Positions 7,138 through 15,491 of a stretch of 64,000 nt of DNA are shown piece after piece. Where the stretch lies: positions 62,001 to 126,000 of the forward strand of contig NZ_PJIL01000006.1 of NCBI RefSeq assembly GCF_002929335.1, given 5' to 3'. Under the pieces are notes generated by a model. It was not told the DNA's origin, ran no database searches, and saw only the letters and a program-made list of their open reading frames with translations. Source of the stretch: Arthrobacter sp. Y81 (GTDB taxonomy: Bacteria > Actinomycetota > Actinomycetes > Actinomycetales > Micrococcaceae). Numbering within the stretch: position 1 is the first letter of the stretch; each line of letters opens with the position of its first letter. A program made the translations under genes and the position numbers.

Positions 7138-9108
7138 TCAGTCCCCGAAGGTGACGACGGCGGTGGACCACGGTCCCAGCGTTACCGCGGTGGCGCCGTC
7201 GTCCGCGGGATCCGCCACCGCGGTGGCGCCGGCCGCGGCCCCGATCACCGTCACCTCTGCCGCCGCATTGGCGCCGCCCGGCAGGGACAGCACCGCTGTG
7301 GCTTCGCGCGGGCTGAGGTTGCCCAGGAACACCTGCAGGCCGGCGGCTGACTGCACCGGGTAGACCGTCACCAGGGTCTGCCCGGCGGCCCGTTGAACCG
7401 GCTGCCGGGTGGCGGCCAGCACCGGTTCCCCCTTGCACGCGGCAAGCTTTTGCAGCAGCTCTCCGGCGGGATTGAGGGTGCCGTCTGCTGCAGCGATGCC
7501 CCGCGGAGATCCGGCCTCGAAGTACGTTACGGAGGCCACGCCCTCGAAGGTCAGGGCGTGGAGGCTGGCCAGGGTCCACGCTGCGGTGAAGCTGTGGTCC
7601 TGGAGCTCATCGCCGTCGGCGTGCTGGCCAGGGGCGTGGAACCGGGGCTTGAGGGTAATGGGGCCCACGTGGACAGGGCGCCCTTCCCCGAGCCTTACGG
7701 CATTGGCCGCGGCGACCCCATGGATGGGTACGGTCTCCGCGATGTGGGGAATCTCCGTGCTGTGGACCTGCGGCGTGAGGCTGAAGGCGAGGGCATCGGC
7801 GTCCTGCGGGACTGGGCTGCCGCCGCCGGCAATCCACCGGTTAAGTTCGGTGAAATTCGAGCGAGTGCCGGCCAGGAGCTGCCCGCTGAATCCTGCGAGC
7901 TGCAGCGGCTCCTTCAGCGCGGTCCACGCCGCCGGATCCGTGCACTGCGTTTCAGGGTGGAACAGTCCCAGGCGAACGATCCGCGACAACTGCCCGCCGA
8001 GGGCTCCGCTGAGGGCTTCCGCCACGCCGTCCGCGGACGCCGAAACGACCCGTACATCCAGCGCCGCGCCGTGGCGGTCGGCCTCCCGGGCTGCTGCGGC
8101 AAGCTTGGCCGGCCAGAACTCCCGGGGTTCGTACAGTTCCACCAGGACGGCGTCGAGGCCGGGAAGCTGTGCTCCCTCCCCGGCGTTTGCGGCAGCCGCT
8201 CCGGCCGGGTCCACGCCCGCCGGGTCCACGCCCGCCGAGTCCACGCCGGCCGGGTCCACGGAGAGCGCCAGCGCCGGGACAGTGCCCACCGGCTCGCCCA
8301 CCGTGAAGGCCACGCGGTCGTAGCCGCCGGGGGCGGGGTTGTCCGGCGTCTCGATGCTGAGGGCCTCAATGCTGACCGACTGGGTCACGGTGTCACCCGC
8401 GGCCACGTCCACCGGGATGGGCAGTGCGGACGGGGTGCTGTAGGTCTTGAAGGACCCGTCGCTCCAGTTCCGCTGGTCCTCGGTTTCGAAGATGTCCCCG
8501 GAAAAGCCAAGGTCGAAGGCGGTCCCCGCGTCGGCCCACTCCAGCGAGGAGATGTCCGTGAAAACCAGGTCCGGCCTGATATCCGTGGGGAAGGCCCCGG
8601 CGGTTACGTTGCCGTCCGGCGACACCACGCTGACGTCCCGTCCGGCTTCGCTGGTGGGATGGAGGACCACCAGGCCGATCCTGTTCCGCCGGAACGCTGT
8701 CTTCGCCCGGCCCGAGAACGATACCTCCACTGTGGCCGGAGTGATCCGGAGCATCAGCATGGCTTCGAAGGCGGGGGCAGCGGCGTCCGCCGAGCCGGGT
8801 GCCGCATAGTCTACGTGGAGACGGAGGCTGACGCCGTCATCGTCCTTCAGGTCCGTAAGGTCCCGTACCGACGGCGCAAAAGTACGCCATTCGTGGTCCC
8901 GCACCACCGCTTTGATGGCACGAAGCACGGGCCTGCCGCCATAGCTGATGTTCGCCAGTTCGTCCCCCACCAGCTCCGCCGTCCAGACGCCCACGGCGAG
9001 CTTGCGGATCTGCGGATCAAGGCGCCGTTCGAGCGCGGGGCGCTGGTCGGATACCGACTGGGCGGACAATGTTGCGGAGTGCAGTGTTGCGGAGTGCTCG
9101 GTAGTCAC
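7138..9108 (-). CDS. apnL: D-apionate lactonase-like protein (ApnL family)
   Basis: Predicted to hydrolyse D-apionolactone to D-apionate, the entry step of the adjacent pathway. The protein (656 aa from GTG 9108) has an N-terminal beta-rich domain beginning near RKLAVGVWTAELVGDELANI, with the family-like FETEDQRNWSDGSFKTYS stretch, a central barrel-like domain (RSNFTELNRW; SLTPQVHSTEIPHIAETV) and a C-terminal beta domain. Recognition rests on these remembered features and on perfect pathway context. The start is uncertain: TTG at 9201 also opens the frame, and neither has a strong Shine-Dalgarno. It lies downstream of the GntR gene on the same strand. A 15-bp in-frame tandem repeat sits in the first inter-domain linker. 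Confidence 0.7.
   Translation of the reverse strand: MTTEHSATLHSATLSAQSVSDQRPALERRLDPQIRKLAVGVWTAELVGDELANISYGGRPVLRAIKAVVRDHEWRTFAPSVRDLTDLKDDDGVSLRLHVDYAAPGSADAAAPAFEAMLMLRITPATVEVSFSGRAKTAFRRNRIGLVVLHPTSEAGRDVSVVSPDGNVTAGAFPTDIRPDLVFTDISSLEWADAGTAFDLGFSGDIFETEDQRNWSDGSFKTYSTPSALPIPVDVAAGDTVTQSVSIEALSIETPDNPAPGGYDRVAFTVGEPVGTVPALALSVDPAGVDSAGVDPAGVDPAGAAAANAGEGAQLPGLDAVLVELYEPREFWPAKLAAAAREADRHGAALDVRVVSASADGVAEALSGALGGQLSRIVRLGLFHPETQCTDPAAWTALKEPLQLAGFSGQLLAGTRSNFTELNRWIAGGGSPVPQDADALAFSLTPQVHSTEIPHIAETVPIHGVAAANAVRLGEGRPVHVGPITLKPRFHAPGQHADGDELQDHSFTAAWTLASLHALTFEGVASVTYFEAGSPRGIAAADGTLNPAGELLQKLAACKGEPVLAATRQPVQRAAGQTLVTVYPVQSAAGLQVFLGNLSPREATAVLSLPGGANAAAEVTVIGAAAGATAVADPADDGATAVTLGPWSTAVVTFGD
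8206..8261 (-). repeat. 15-bp in-frame tandem repeat in apnL
   Basis: Three full units plus a partial unit of CGGGTCCACGCCCGC encode a repeated Ala-Gly-Val-Asp-Pro-type pentapeptide in the linker before the central domain. Units 1 and 2 are identical and unit 3 differs at two bases. The repeat is in frame, so copy-number change would alter only linker length. Confidence 0.9.
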
Positions 9109-9218
9109 GGAAGGCTGCTCTCTGGTGGCTGGTGACTGCACCCAGCTGACCCAGGGCGGTCCTGTCGCCTTGACGATATCGGATGGGGCGCGGCGGCTCA
9201 ATGGCCGTCCGCCAGTGG

Positions 9219-9992
9219 TTACTGCGCGGCGTCGTACCCGGCCAGCAGGCGGCGCGAGGCTGTAGTCATGTGGGAGGCCATGGCCTTCGTGACTGCTTCG
9301 GCATCGTGCGATTCGAGCGCTTCGAAAATGGCCCGGTGCTCTGCGAGCGCGGCGGCAGCGTGCCCTTCATCAGTCAGTGCACGGTCAACCCAGATCCGCA
9401 GCAGCGAGCGGATGCTCTGCAGAAGCTCCTGCAGTACCTGGTTTCCGGAGCTCGTGGCGATTTCCTTGTGGAAGGCGGCGTCGGCTTCCACGAATGCTGC
9501 CAGATGGTCCAGGTTCTTTTCCATGGCGTCGAGGTTGGCGCGCATGCGCCCCAGTGCCTCGTCGGTGATCCTGGCTGCCGCAAGCTGCCCGGCCTGGACC
9601 TCGAGGCCGCTCCGCAGCTCAACCAGCTCACGCGTCCTCGGCTCACCCAGCATGAGTCCCCAGCTGAGGGTCCGCGGCAGGAGTTCGGAGACGCCGTCGC
9701 GCAGGTACGTCCCCGACCCCGGGCGGACGATCACGATGCCCAGGATTTCCAGGGCGGCCAGCGCTTCGCGGACCGCCGAGCGGCCCACCCCGAGCGAAGC
9801 AGCCAGCTGGCGCTCGGCAGGAAGGCGGGTTCCGGCGGCGATGTCACCGCTGGTGAAGTAGGCCATCAGCCTCTCGGCAACCTCGGAGACGACAGAACCC
9901 TGCCCCATGGAACCGAGCGCGGCGCTGATTTTGGCCGTCGAGGCGGCGGAGTTTGCTGACACAGTCTCAGCGTAGCAACCGGACGCGGTCAT
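9219..9992 (-). CDS. FadR-subfamily GntR regulator of the apionate cluster
   Basis: Transcription factor of 257 aa. The winged-helix domain spans about residues 35-105 (GTRLPAERQLAASLGVGRSA, then LEILGIVIVRPGSGTYL). The C-terminal all-helical FCD domain follows, with the metal/effector-binding pattern of Asp and His residues (FVEADAAFHKEIATSSGN; LAEHRAIFEALESHD). It is divergent from the MFS-enzyme operon and upstream of apnL on the same strand. A 14-bp palindrome lies 34 bases upstream and overlaps the operon's -35. It is probably a repressor released by a pathway sugar acid or erythrulose phosphate; the effector is inferred. Confidence 0.9.
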   Translation of the reverse strand: MTASGCYAETVSANSAASTAKISAALGSMGQGSVVSEVAERLMAYFTSGDIAAGTRLPAERQLAASLGVGRSAVREALAALEILGIVIVRPGSGTYLRDGVSELLPRTLSWGLMLGEPRTRELVELRSGLEVQAGQLAAARITDEALGRMRANLDAMEKNLDHLAAFVEADAAFHKEIATSSGNQVLQELLQSIRSLLRIWVDRALTDEGHAAAALAEHRAIFEALESHDAEAVTKAMASHMTTASRRLLAGYDAAQ

Positions 9993-10025
9993 GCAGGGTG
10001 TCCAAGCCTCTCGGAAAATAAACCA

Positions 10026-10039
10026 GTCAACCGGTTGAC
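10026..10039. promoter_or_regulatory. GntR operator (14-bp palindrome)
   Basis: GTCAACCGGTTGAC is a perfect palindrome between the divergent regulator and transporter genes. Its right half contains the first bases of the predicted -35 (TTGACC) of the rightward operon, the geometry of a repressor site. Confidence 0.65.
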
Positions 10040-10064
10040 CAATTTATCGATTCTGGCTTATGGT
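10035..10064 (+). promoter_or_regulatory. Predicted promoter of the apionate operon
   Basis: TTGACC (10035-10040), an 18-base spacer and TATGGT (10059-10064) give a -35/-10 pair about 115 bases before the MFS start. The -35 overlaps the GntR palindrome. Confidence 0.5.
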
Positions 10065-10179
10065 GGAAGTCACAGGCCTAGCCCCCCACCTTGATATGCA
10101 CACCCGGCGCTAAGCCTCGAAACCAGCCCCACGCCTCCAGCGCAGGATGCGGCCGGGACACCAACATCTAGGAGTCAAC

Positions 10180-11544
10180 GTGGACACCACACAATCGGTG
10201 GTCGAAAAATCTGCAATCAGGAAAGTGGCGATCCGGCTGGTGCCGTTCGTTGCCCTGATGTTCTTCATCAACTACCTGGACCGGACGGCCATTTCGTTCG
10301 CCGGCCCTAACGGCATGAACACTGACCTGGCCCTCTCGGCAGCCCAGTTCGGCTTCGCGTCCGGCGTCTTCTTCATCGGCTACATCCTGCTCGAGATACC
10401 CAGCAACCTGGCACTGCACAAGTTCGGCGCCCGCCGCTGGCTGGCCCGGATCATGGTCAGCTGGGGCATCGTGTCCCTGCTGTTCACCTGGGTGGGCAGC
10501 GTGGAGCACCTCTACATCCTGCGCTTCATCCTGGGCGTGGCCGAGGCCGGCTTCTTCCCCGGCGCCATCCTCTTCCTCAGCCTCTGGGTTCCGTCCCGGC
10601 ACCGCAGCAAGATCCTCGCCCTGTTCTACTTGGCGCAGCCGCTGACCACCGTCATTGGTGCCCCGCTGGCCGGCCTCCTCATCCAGCAGCACGGCCTCTT
10701 CGGCCTCTCCGGCTGGCGCGTAATGTTCCTCGGCGTAGCGCTTCCGGCCATCATCGTCGGCGTCATCGCCTGGTTCTACCTCGCTGACTCCCCCGCGAAA
10801 GCCAAGTGGCTCACCGCCGAGGAAAAGACCTGGCTGACCGGCGCCCTGGAGACCGAAAAGAAGGCGACCACCGCCAGCAACAAGCACGTCAGCGTCCGCA
10901 CCGTCTTCGGCAACGGCAGGGTCTGGATGCTCTCGGCCATCTACTTCGGCTTCATCTACGGCCTGTATGCCCTCGGATTCTTCCTGCCGACCATCATCGC
11001 CGGTTTCGAAGGCATCTACGGCACCAAGTTCGATGTGCTCCAGAAGGGCCTCATCACCGCCATCCCGTACCTGCCGGCGGCCTTTGCCCTGTACTTCTGG
11101 TCCAAGGACGCCACCAAGCGCGGCGTCAAGACCTGGCACATCGCCCTTCCGGCCCTCATCGGCGGCCTGAGCATCCCGCTGGCACTGTTCGCCGGCTCGC
11201 CGGCCGCCACGATCGCCGTCATCACCATCACGGCCATGTCCATTTTCGCCGCACTGCCCAACTTCTGGACCGTGCCCACCCAGTTCCTCACCGGCGCAGC
11301 AGCTGCTGCCGGCATCGCCCTGATCAACACCGTGGGCAACCTGGCCGGCTTCAGCGCCGGCTACGTCACCGGCTGGCTCAAGGACCTGACCGGCGGGTAC
11401 ACGGTGCCGATGTTCGTCGTCGGCGGCTTCATGCTCCTGTCCTCCATCCTCATGGTGGCGCTGAGCCGCTCCGGCAAGGTCAGCGAAGGCATCCCGGCTG
11501 AAGCCCTGGACCCTGCGGGGGCCGGACACCACGCAGAGCCGTAG
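10180..11544 (+). CDS. MFS transporter, anion:cation symporter type; likely D-apionate/apionolactone uptake
   Basis: Twelve-helix major facilitator of 454 aa from the sugar-acid/phthalate-type symporter group, with the typical NYLDRTAISFA at the end of helix 1, the loop motif HKFGARRW, and GVAEAGFFPG in helix 4. GTG at 10180 is preferred over the upstream in-frame ATG because AGGAG lies five bases before it. First gene of the rightward catabolic operon and separated from the kinase gene by 101 bases containing a strong stem-loop. Family members import sugar acids such as galactarate and galactonate, so D-apionate is the likely substrate from context. Confidence 0.85.
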   Translation: MDTTQSVVEKSAIRKVAIRLVPFVALMFFINYLDRTAISFAGPNGMNTDLALSAAQFGFASGVFFIGYILLEIPSNLALHKFGARRWLARIMVSWGIVSLLFTWVGSVEHLYILRFILGVAEAGFFPGAILFLSLWVPSRHRSKILALFYLAQPLTTVIGAPLAGLLIQQHGLFGLSGWRVMFLGVALPAIIVGVIAWFYLADSPAKAKWLTAEEKTWLTGALETEKKATTASNKHVSVRTVFGNGRVWMLSAIYFGFIYGLYALGFFLPTIIAGFEGIYGTKFDVLQKGLITAIPYLPAAFALYFWSKDATKRGVKTWHIALPALIGGLSIPLALFAGSPAATIAVITITAMSIFAALPNFWTVPTQFLTGAAAAAGIALINTVGNLAGFSAGYVTGWLKDLTGGYTVPMFVVGGFMLLSSILMVALSRSGKVSEGIPAEALDPAGAGHHAEP

Positions 11545-11550
11545 CAGACC

Positions 11551-11583
11551 CGGGGGCGTCCCCCTTACCCGGGGACGCCTCCG
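11551..11583 (+). other. Intercistronic stem-loop between transporter and kinase genes
   Basis: A 13-bp GC-rich stem (11551-11563 with 11571-11583, one G-T pair) with a seven-base loop lies just after the MFS stop, without a T-run. It may act as a partial terminator or as an mRNA-stabilising end that sets transporter and enzyme levels apart. Confidence 0.7.
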
Positions 11584-11645
11584 CACCAACCCCACCCCGT
11601 ACCACCCGAACCGACTTCCCCGTAGTTAGGCCCAGGAGCTTTCCC

Positions 11646-13391
11646 ATGACCCGCCTGTTCAATGAACCTTCAGCCTTCGCTGACGAGATGATCGAAGGCT
11701 TTGCCGCCTCCCACGGCCGCTGGGTGAAGCGCGTCTCCGGCGGCGTCGTCCGCAACACCAAGAGCACCCCGGACACGGTGGCCCTGGTGATCGGCGGGGG
11801 CTCCGGCCACTACCCGGCGTTCGCCGGCCTGGTGGGACAGGGCCTTGCGCACGGCGCCGCGATGGGCAACCTTTTCGCGTCCCCCTCCGCGCAGCAGGTC
11901 TACAACGTAGCGAAGGCCGCCAACAACGGGGCCGGTGTGCTGCTGGGCTACGGCAACTACGCCGGCGACGTCCTGCACTTCAACCAGGCCCAGGACCGCC
12001 TCCGCAAGGAAGGCATCGACTGCCGCAGCATCGCCGTCACCGACGACGTCTCCTCCGCCCCGCTCGCCGAGCGCGCCAAGCGCCGCGGCATCGCCGGGGA
12101 CCTGACCGTCTTCAAGGTGGCCGCCGCGGCCGCAGAGGCCGGCCACTCCATGGACCGGATCATGGACATCGCCGAGCGCGCCAACGACCGCACCCGCTCT
12201 TTCGGCGTGGCCTTCACCGGCTGCACCCTGCCGGGCGCCGACCACCCGCTGTTCTCCGTCCCCGAGGGCCGGATGGCCGTCGGCATGGGCATCCACGGCG
12301 AGCCAGGCATCGGCGAGACGGACATCCCGACGGCGGACGAACTCGCCGAACTCCTCGTTTCCAAGCTCCTCACCGAAGTCCCCGAGGGCCTGGAAACCAA
12401 GGGGGCGCGGGTGGTCCCGATCCTCAACGGCCTGGGCAGCATCAAGTACGAGGAGCTGTTCGTCGTCTACCGCCGCGTCGCCCAGCTCCTGGCCGGGGCC
12501 GGCCTGGAACCCGTGGACCCGCAGGTGGGCGAACTCGTGACCAGCTTCGACATGGCCGGTACCTCCCTCACCCTCTTCTGGCTCGACGACGAACTCGAGA
12601 CACTCTGGAACGCCCCCGCCGACGCCCCGGCCTTCCGCCGCGGCGCAGTCGCCGCCGAAGCCCTGGACGCGTCCGACGGCAGCGAGCTTGCCGACGTCGA
12701 ACTCTCCATTCCTGACGCAACGGAGGAGTCCCGCGCCGGCGCCGTCCGGGTCCTCGCCGCGCTGGGCGCCGCGAAGGCCGTGGTGGACGCCAACGCCGAC
12801 GAGCTCGGCCGGATCGATGCCATCGCCGGCGACGGCGACCACGGCATCGGCATGGAACGCGGCGTCCGCGCCGCCGTCGACGCAGCCCGCGACGCCGTCG
12901 CCCGCGGCGCCGGGGCCGCCACCACGCTGCACTTCGCCGCAGACGCCTGGGCCGACAAGGCCGGCGGCACCTCCGGTGCCCTCTGGGGCATGGCCCTGCG
13001 GGCCGTCGGTGACGCCGTGGGCGACACCGAAGCCCCCGACGCCGGGGCTGTCGCCGCCGGAGTCGCCGGCGCCGCGGCCGCGATCATGGACTTCGGCAAG
13101 GCCAAGCCCGGGGACAAGACCCTGGTGGACGTCCTGGTCCCGTTCCGCGACGCCCTGGCAGCAGGGGTCGAGGCAGGCAAGTCCCTCACTGACGCGTGGG
13201 GCGCCGCCGCAACCGTTGCGCAGCAGGCCGCCGAAGACACCGCCGCGCTGCTGCCCCTGATGGGCCGCGCCCGCCCGCACGCGGAGAAGAGCCTCGGCAC
13301 CGCGGACGCGGGAGCGGTGTCCATGGCACTGATCGTCCGGGCCGTCCACAACACCCTCATCGAACAGACAGCTATTAAGGAGAAAGCATGA
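11646..13391 (+). CDS. lerK: Dihydroxyacetone-kinase-family L-erythrulose kinase (DhaK-DhaL fusion)
   Basis: ATP-dependent ketose kinase of 581 aa joining a DAK1 domain (about residues 5-330) and a DAK2 domain (about 370-575). DAK1 shows [17 protein letters not shown] and the substrate-binding His in [11 protein letters not shown]2 shows the Mg-ATP Asp cluster in [10 protein letters not shown] and a C-terminal [18 protein letters not shown]. In the D-apionate pathway such kinases phosphorylate L-erythrulose at O-1. The L-erythrulose assignment comes from the gene set that follows; the sequence alone fits glycerone kinase equally well. AGGAG precedes the ATG, and the stop overlaps the next start (ATGA). 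Confidence 0.85.
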   Translation: MTRLFNEPSAFADEMIEGFAASHGRWVKRVSGGVVRNTKSTPDTVALVIGGGSGHYPAFAGLVGQGLAHGAAMGNLFASPSAQQVYNVAKAANNGAGVLLGYGNYAGDVLHFNQAQDRLRKEGIDCRSIAVTDDVSSAPLAERAKRRGIAGDLTVFKVAAAAAEAGHSMDRIMDIAERANDRTRSFGVAFTGCTLPGADHPLFSVPEGRMAVGMGIHGEPGIGETDIPTADELAELLVSKLLTEVPEGLETKGARVVPILNGLGSIKYEELFVVYRRVAQLLAGAGLEPVDPQVGELVTSFDMAGTSLTLFWLDDELETLWNAPADAPAFRRGAVAAEALDASDGSELADVELSIPDATEESRAGAVRVLAALGAAKAVVDANADELGRIDAIAGDGDHGIGMERGVRAAVDAARDAVARGAGAATTLHFAADAWADKAGGTSGALWGMALRAVGDAVGDTEAPDAGAVAAGVAGAAAAIMDFGKAKPGDKTLVDVLVPFRDALAAGVEAGKSLTDAWGAAATVAQQAAEDTAALLPLMGRARPHAEKSLGTADAGAVSMALIVRAVHNTLIEQTAIKEKA

Positions 13392-13858
13392 GCGCCAAAC
13401 TGCGCCTGGTCATCGGAGCCGACGACGCCGGATTCGAATACAAGGAAGCCCTGAAGGCTGACCTGGAGGCATCCGATCTGGTCGAATCCGTGACCGACGT
13501 CGGGGTGGATGCCACCAGCCACACCCCCTACCCATCCGTGGCCATCGCCGCCGCCGAACTCATCGCCGCCGGAAAGGCCGACCGCGCCCTGCTGGTCTGC
13601 GGCACCGGGCTCGGCGTGGCCATCGCCGCGAACAAGGTCCCCGGCGTCCGCGCCGTCACCGCGCACGACAGTTTCTCGGTGGAACGCTCCGTGCTGAGCA
13701 ACAACGCCCAGGTCCTCACCTTCGGCCAGCGCGTCGTCGGACTGGAACTGGCCCGCCGGCTCGCCCGCGAATGGCTTACCTACGCCTTTGACGAGACCTC
13801 CGCATCGGCCGAAAAGGTCACCCTGATTAAGGACTATGAAGGTGTCACTTCCTGCTAA
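13388..13858 (+). CDS. derI: RpiB/LacAB-family isomerase, D-erythrulose-4-phosphate isomerase (DerI)
   Basis: Sugar-phosphate isomerase of 156 aa. The phosphate-binding and catalytic [15 protein letters not shown] segment is intact, with the active Cys near residue 72. The N-terminal signature, usually SDHAGF, reads GADDAGF, so an Asp replaces the family His. In the apionate pathway this enzyme converts D-erythrulose 4-phosphate to D-erythrose 4-phosphate, which enters the pentose phosphate pathway. Its ATG overlaps the kinase stop, and its 3' end overlaps the next gene by 23 bases. Confidence 0.8.
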   Translation: MSAKLRLVIGADDAGFEYKEALKADLEASDLVESVTDVGVDATSHTPYPSVAIAAAELIAAGKADRALLVCGTGLGVAIAANKVPGVRAVTAHDSFSVERSVLSNNAQVLTFGQRVVGLELARRLAREWLTYAFDETSASAEKVTLIKDYEGVTSC

Positions 13859-14660
13859 ACACTCCGGCCCTCAGCGCCCCAGTGCAGTGATCGGCGTCAG
13901 CCTCAAGATGTACTTCGGCTACGAACGCACGCTCGAATACTGCCGCGAAGTTGCCACCATTGCGTTCGCGCATCCGGCGGTCCAGAGCGGCGACATCGAA
14001 CTGTTCGTGCTGCCCACCCTGCCGGTACTGCCCGAAGCGGCCCGCATCCTCGGAACCGCAGGGGCAGCCGCCGGCGCCCAGGACATCTTCTGGGAAGACG
14101 AAGGACCCTACACCGGCGAGGTCGGCGGCAAGACCGTTGCCGAACTCGGCGGCAAGTACGCAGAAGTGGGCCATGCCGAACGCCGCCGGATCTTCGGCGA
14201 GGACGACAGGATCATCGGGCTGAAGACCGCTGCGGCGTACCGCAACGGCCTGACCCCCGTCCTGTGCGTCGGCGAACTGGTGCAGGGCTCCGTGGAGGAG
14301 GCCGTTACCCTCTGCAGCGCCGAGATCGACGCGGCCCTGGTGCGGGCCCAGTCCCTCGGACCCGCCGGCCGGACCATCGTGGCCTACGAGCCGCAGTGGG
14401 CCATCGGCGCACCCGAACCTGCCACCCCGCAGTACATCAGCGCCGTCATCGCGGGGCTGGACGCGCACCTGCGCTCCCTGCCCGGCCAGGCGGACAGCCG
14501 GGTCATTTACGGCGGCAGCGCCGGCCCCGGCCTGATCAGCCAGCTCGAGATGCCCGTCGCCGGGCTGTTCCTGGGCCGCTTCGCCCACGATCCGAAGGCG
14601 CTCAAGGCCATCCTGGACGAGACTGCTGCGCGGCTTGCCGCGAACAAGGTGGCCGCATGA
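13836..14660 (+). CDS. lerI: Triosephosphate-isomerase homologue, L-erythrulose-1-phosphate isomerase (LerI)
   Basis: TIM-barrel isomerase of 274 aa. The three catalytic residues of triosephosphate isomerase are present: Lys24 (VSLKMY), His in EVGHAERR and Glu in AYEPQWAIG; the phosphate loop YGGSAGPG is also there. SLKMY replaces the usual NWKMN, a sign of a specialised paralogue rather than the glycolytic enzyme. Predicted to convert L-erythrulose 1-phosphate to D-erythrulose 4-phosphate. The ATG at 13836 lies inside the end of derI, with AAGGA close upstream. The stop overlaps the next start (ATGA). Confidence 0.8.
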   Translation: MKVSLPAKHSGPQRPSAVIGVSLKMYFGYERTLEYCREVATIAFAHPAVQSGDIELFVLPTLPVLPEAARILGTAGAAAGAQDIFWEDEGPYTGEVGGKTVAELGGKYAEVGHAERRRIFGEDDRIIGLKTAAAYRNGLTPVLCVGELVQGSVEEAVTLCSAEIDAALVRAQSLGPAGRTIVAYEPQWAIGAPEPATPQYISAVIAGLDAHLRSLPGQADSRVIYGGSAGPGLISQLEMPVAGLFLGRFAHDPKALKAILDETAARLAANKVAA

Positions 14661-15490
14661 GCCGCCTCGGCCAGGGCTCAAGAATTGAATTGGGCTCACG
14701 GATTGGATTGAGCAGCTACGCGTTCTTCTGGCAGCTCTCGGACCAGGTCTCCGAGCCGCTCAGTATCCACCAGGCACTGGAGCGGACGGCGGCCCTGGGC
14801 GTGGAGCTCTTCCAGATCTGCGACTACGCCCCGCTGGAATCCATGACCGAGACGGAACTCGAAGCCGTGCGGGCCACCGCGGACCGCCTCGGCGTCGCGC
14901 TGGAACTGGGCACCAAGGGCATCCGCCCGGAGCACCTGCGCAAGTTCCTGCACATCGCCGGGATCCTCGGATCTCCCCTGCTGCGGACCATGTTCAACGT
15001 CCCGGGCCACACCCCGACGGCGGACGAGGCGGCAGCGATCTTCACCGAGGTCCTGCCGGAATTCGAGGCAGCCGGGGTGAAGATCGCGGTGGAGACCTAC
15101 GAACAGGTCCCCACCTCACGGATCCTGGACGTGATCCGCCGCGTGGATAGCCCCTACCTGGGCATCTGCAGCGATCCGGCCAACACGGTCGCGGCGCTGG
15201 AGATGCCGCGTGAGGTGATTGACGCCGTCGCGCCTTACGTCCTCAACATGCACATCAAGGACTTTGCGTTCAGCCGCAAGGAGGGGTGGGTCGGGTTCAC
15301 GTACTCCGGCGCTCCCCTCGGCGAAGGCCTTCTCGACTATGACTACATGGCCGGGAAGTTTCAGCCCAAAGAAAGAAACATCAACCAGATCGTCGAACAC
15401 TGGCTGCCGTGGCAGGACTCCGAGGCGGAAACCATCCGCCTCGAAAACCAGTGGACCCAGCAAAGCATCGATTTCCTAAGGAGCAAGTGA
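14657..15490 (+). CDS. oiaC: Xylose-isomerase-like TIM barrel, 3-oxo-isoapionate decarboxylase (OiaC-like)
   Basis: Sugar-phosphate isomerase/epimerase-superfamily protein of 277 aa. Metal-ligand positions of this barrel family are visible in AVETYEQ, CSDPANTV, NMHIKDFAF and APLGEGLLDY. ATG at 14657 overlaps the stop of lerI and is the natural start, although the frame is open further upstream. The sequence family covers many isomerases and epimerases, but in this gene order the fitting role is decarboxylation of 3-oxo-isoapionate to L-erythrulose, which feeds lerK. Only one base separates its stop from the apnO start. Confidence 0.7.
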   Translation: MSRLGQGSRIELGSRIGLSSYAFFWQLSDQVSEPLSIHQALERTAALGVELFQICDYAPLESMTETELEAVRATADRLGVALELGTKGIRPEHLRKFLHIAGILGSPLLRTMFNVPGHTPTADEAAAIFTEVLPEFEAAGVKIAVETYEQVPTSRILDVIRRVDSPYLGICSDPANTVAALEMPREVIDAVAPYVLNMHIKDFAFSRKEGWVGFTYSGAPLGEGLLDYDYMAGKFQPKERNINQIVEHWLPWQDSEAETIRLENQWTQQSIDFLRSK

Positions 15491-15491
15491 A

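Noticed and set aside
10168..13349. Long antisense frames opposite the MFS and DAK genes (475 and 559 codons)
   Set aside because: They are shadows of strongly biased third-position GC in the real genes.
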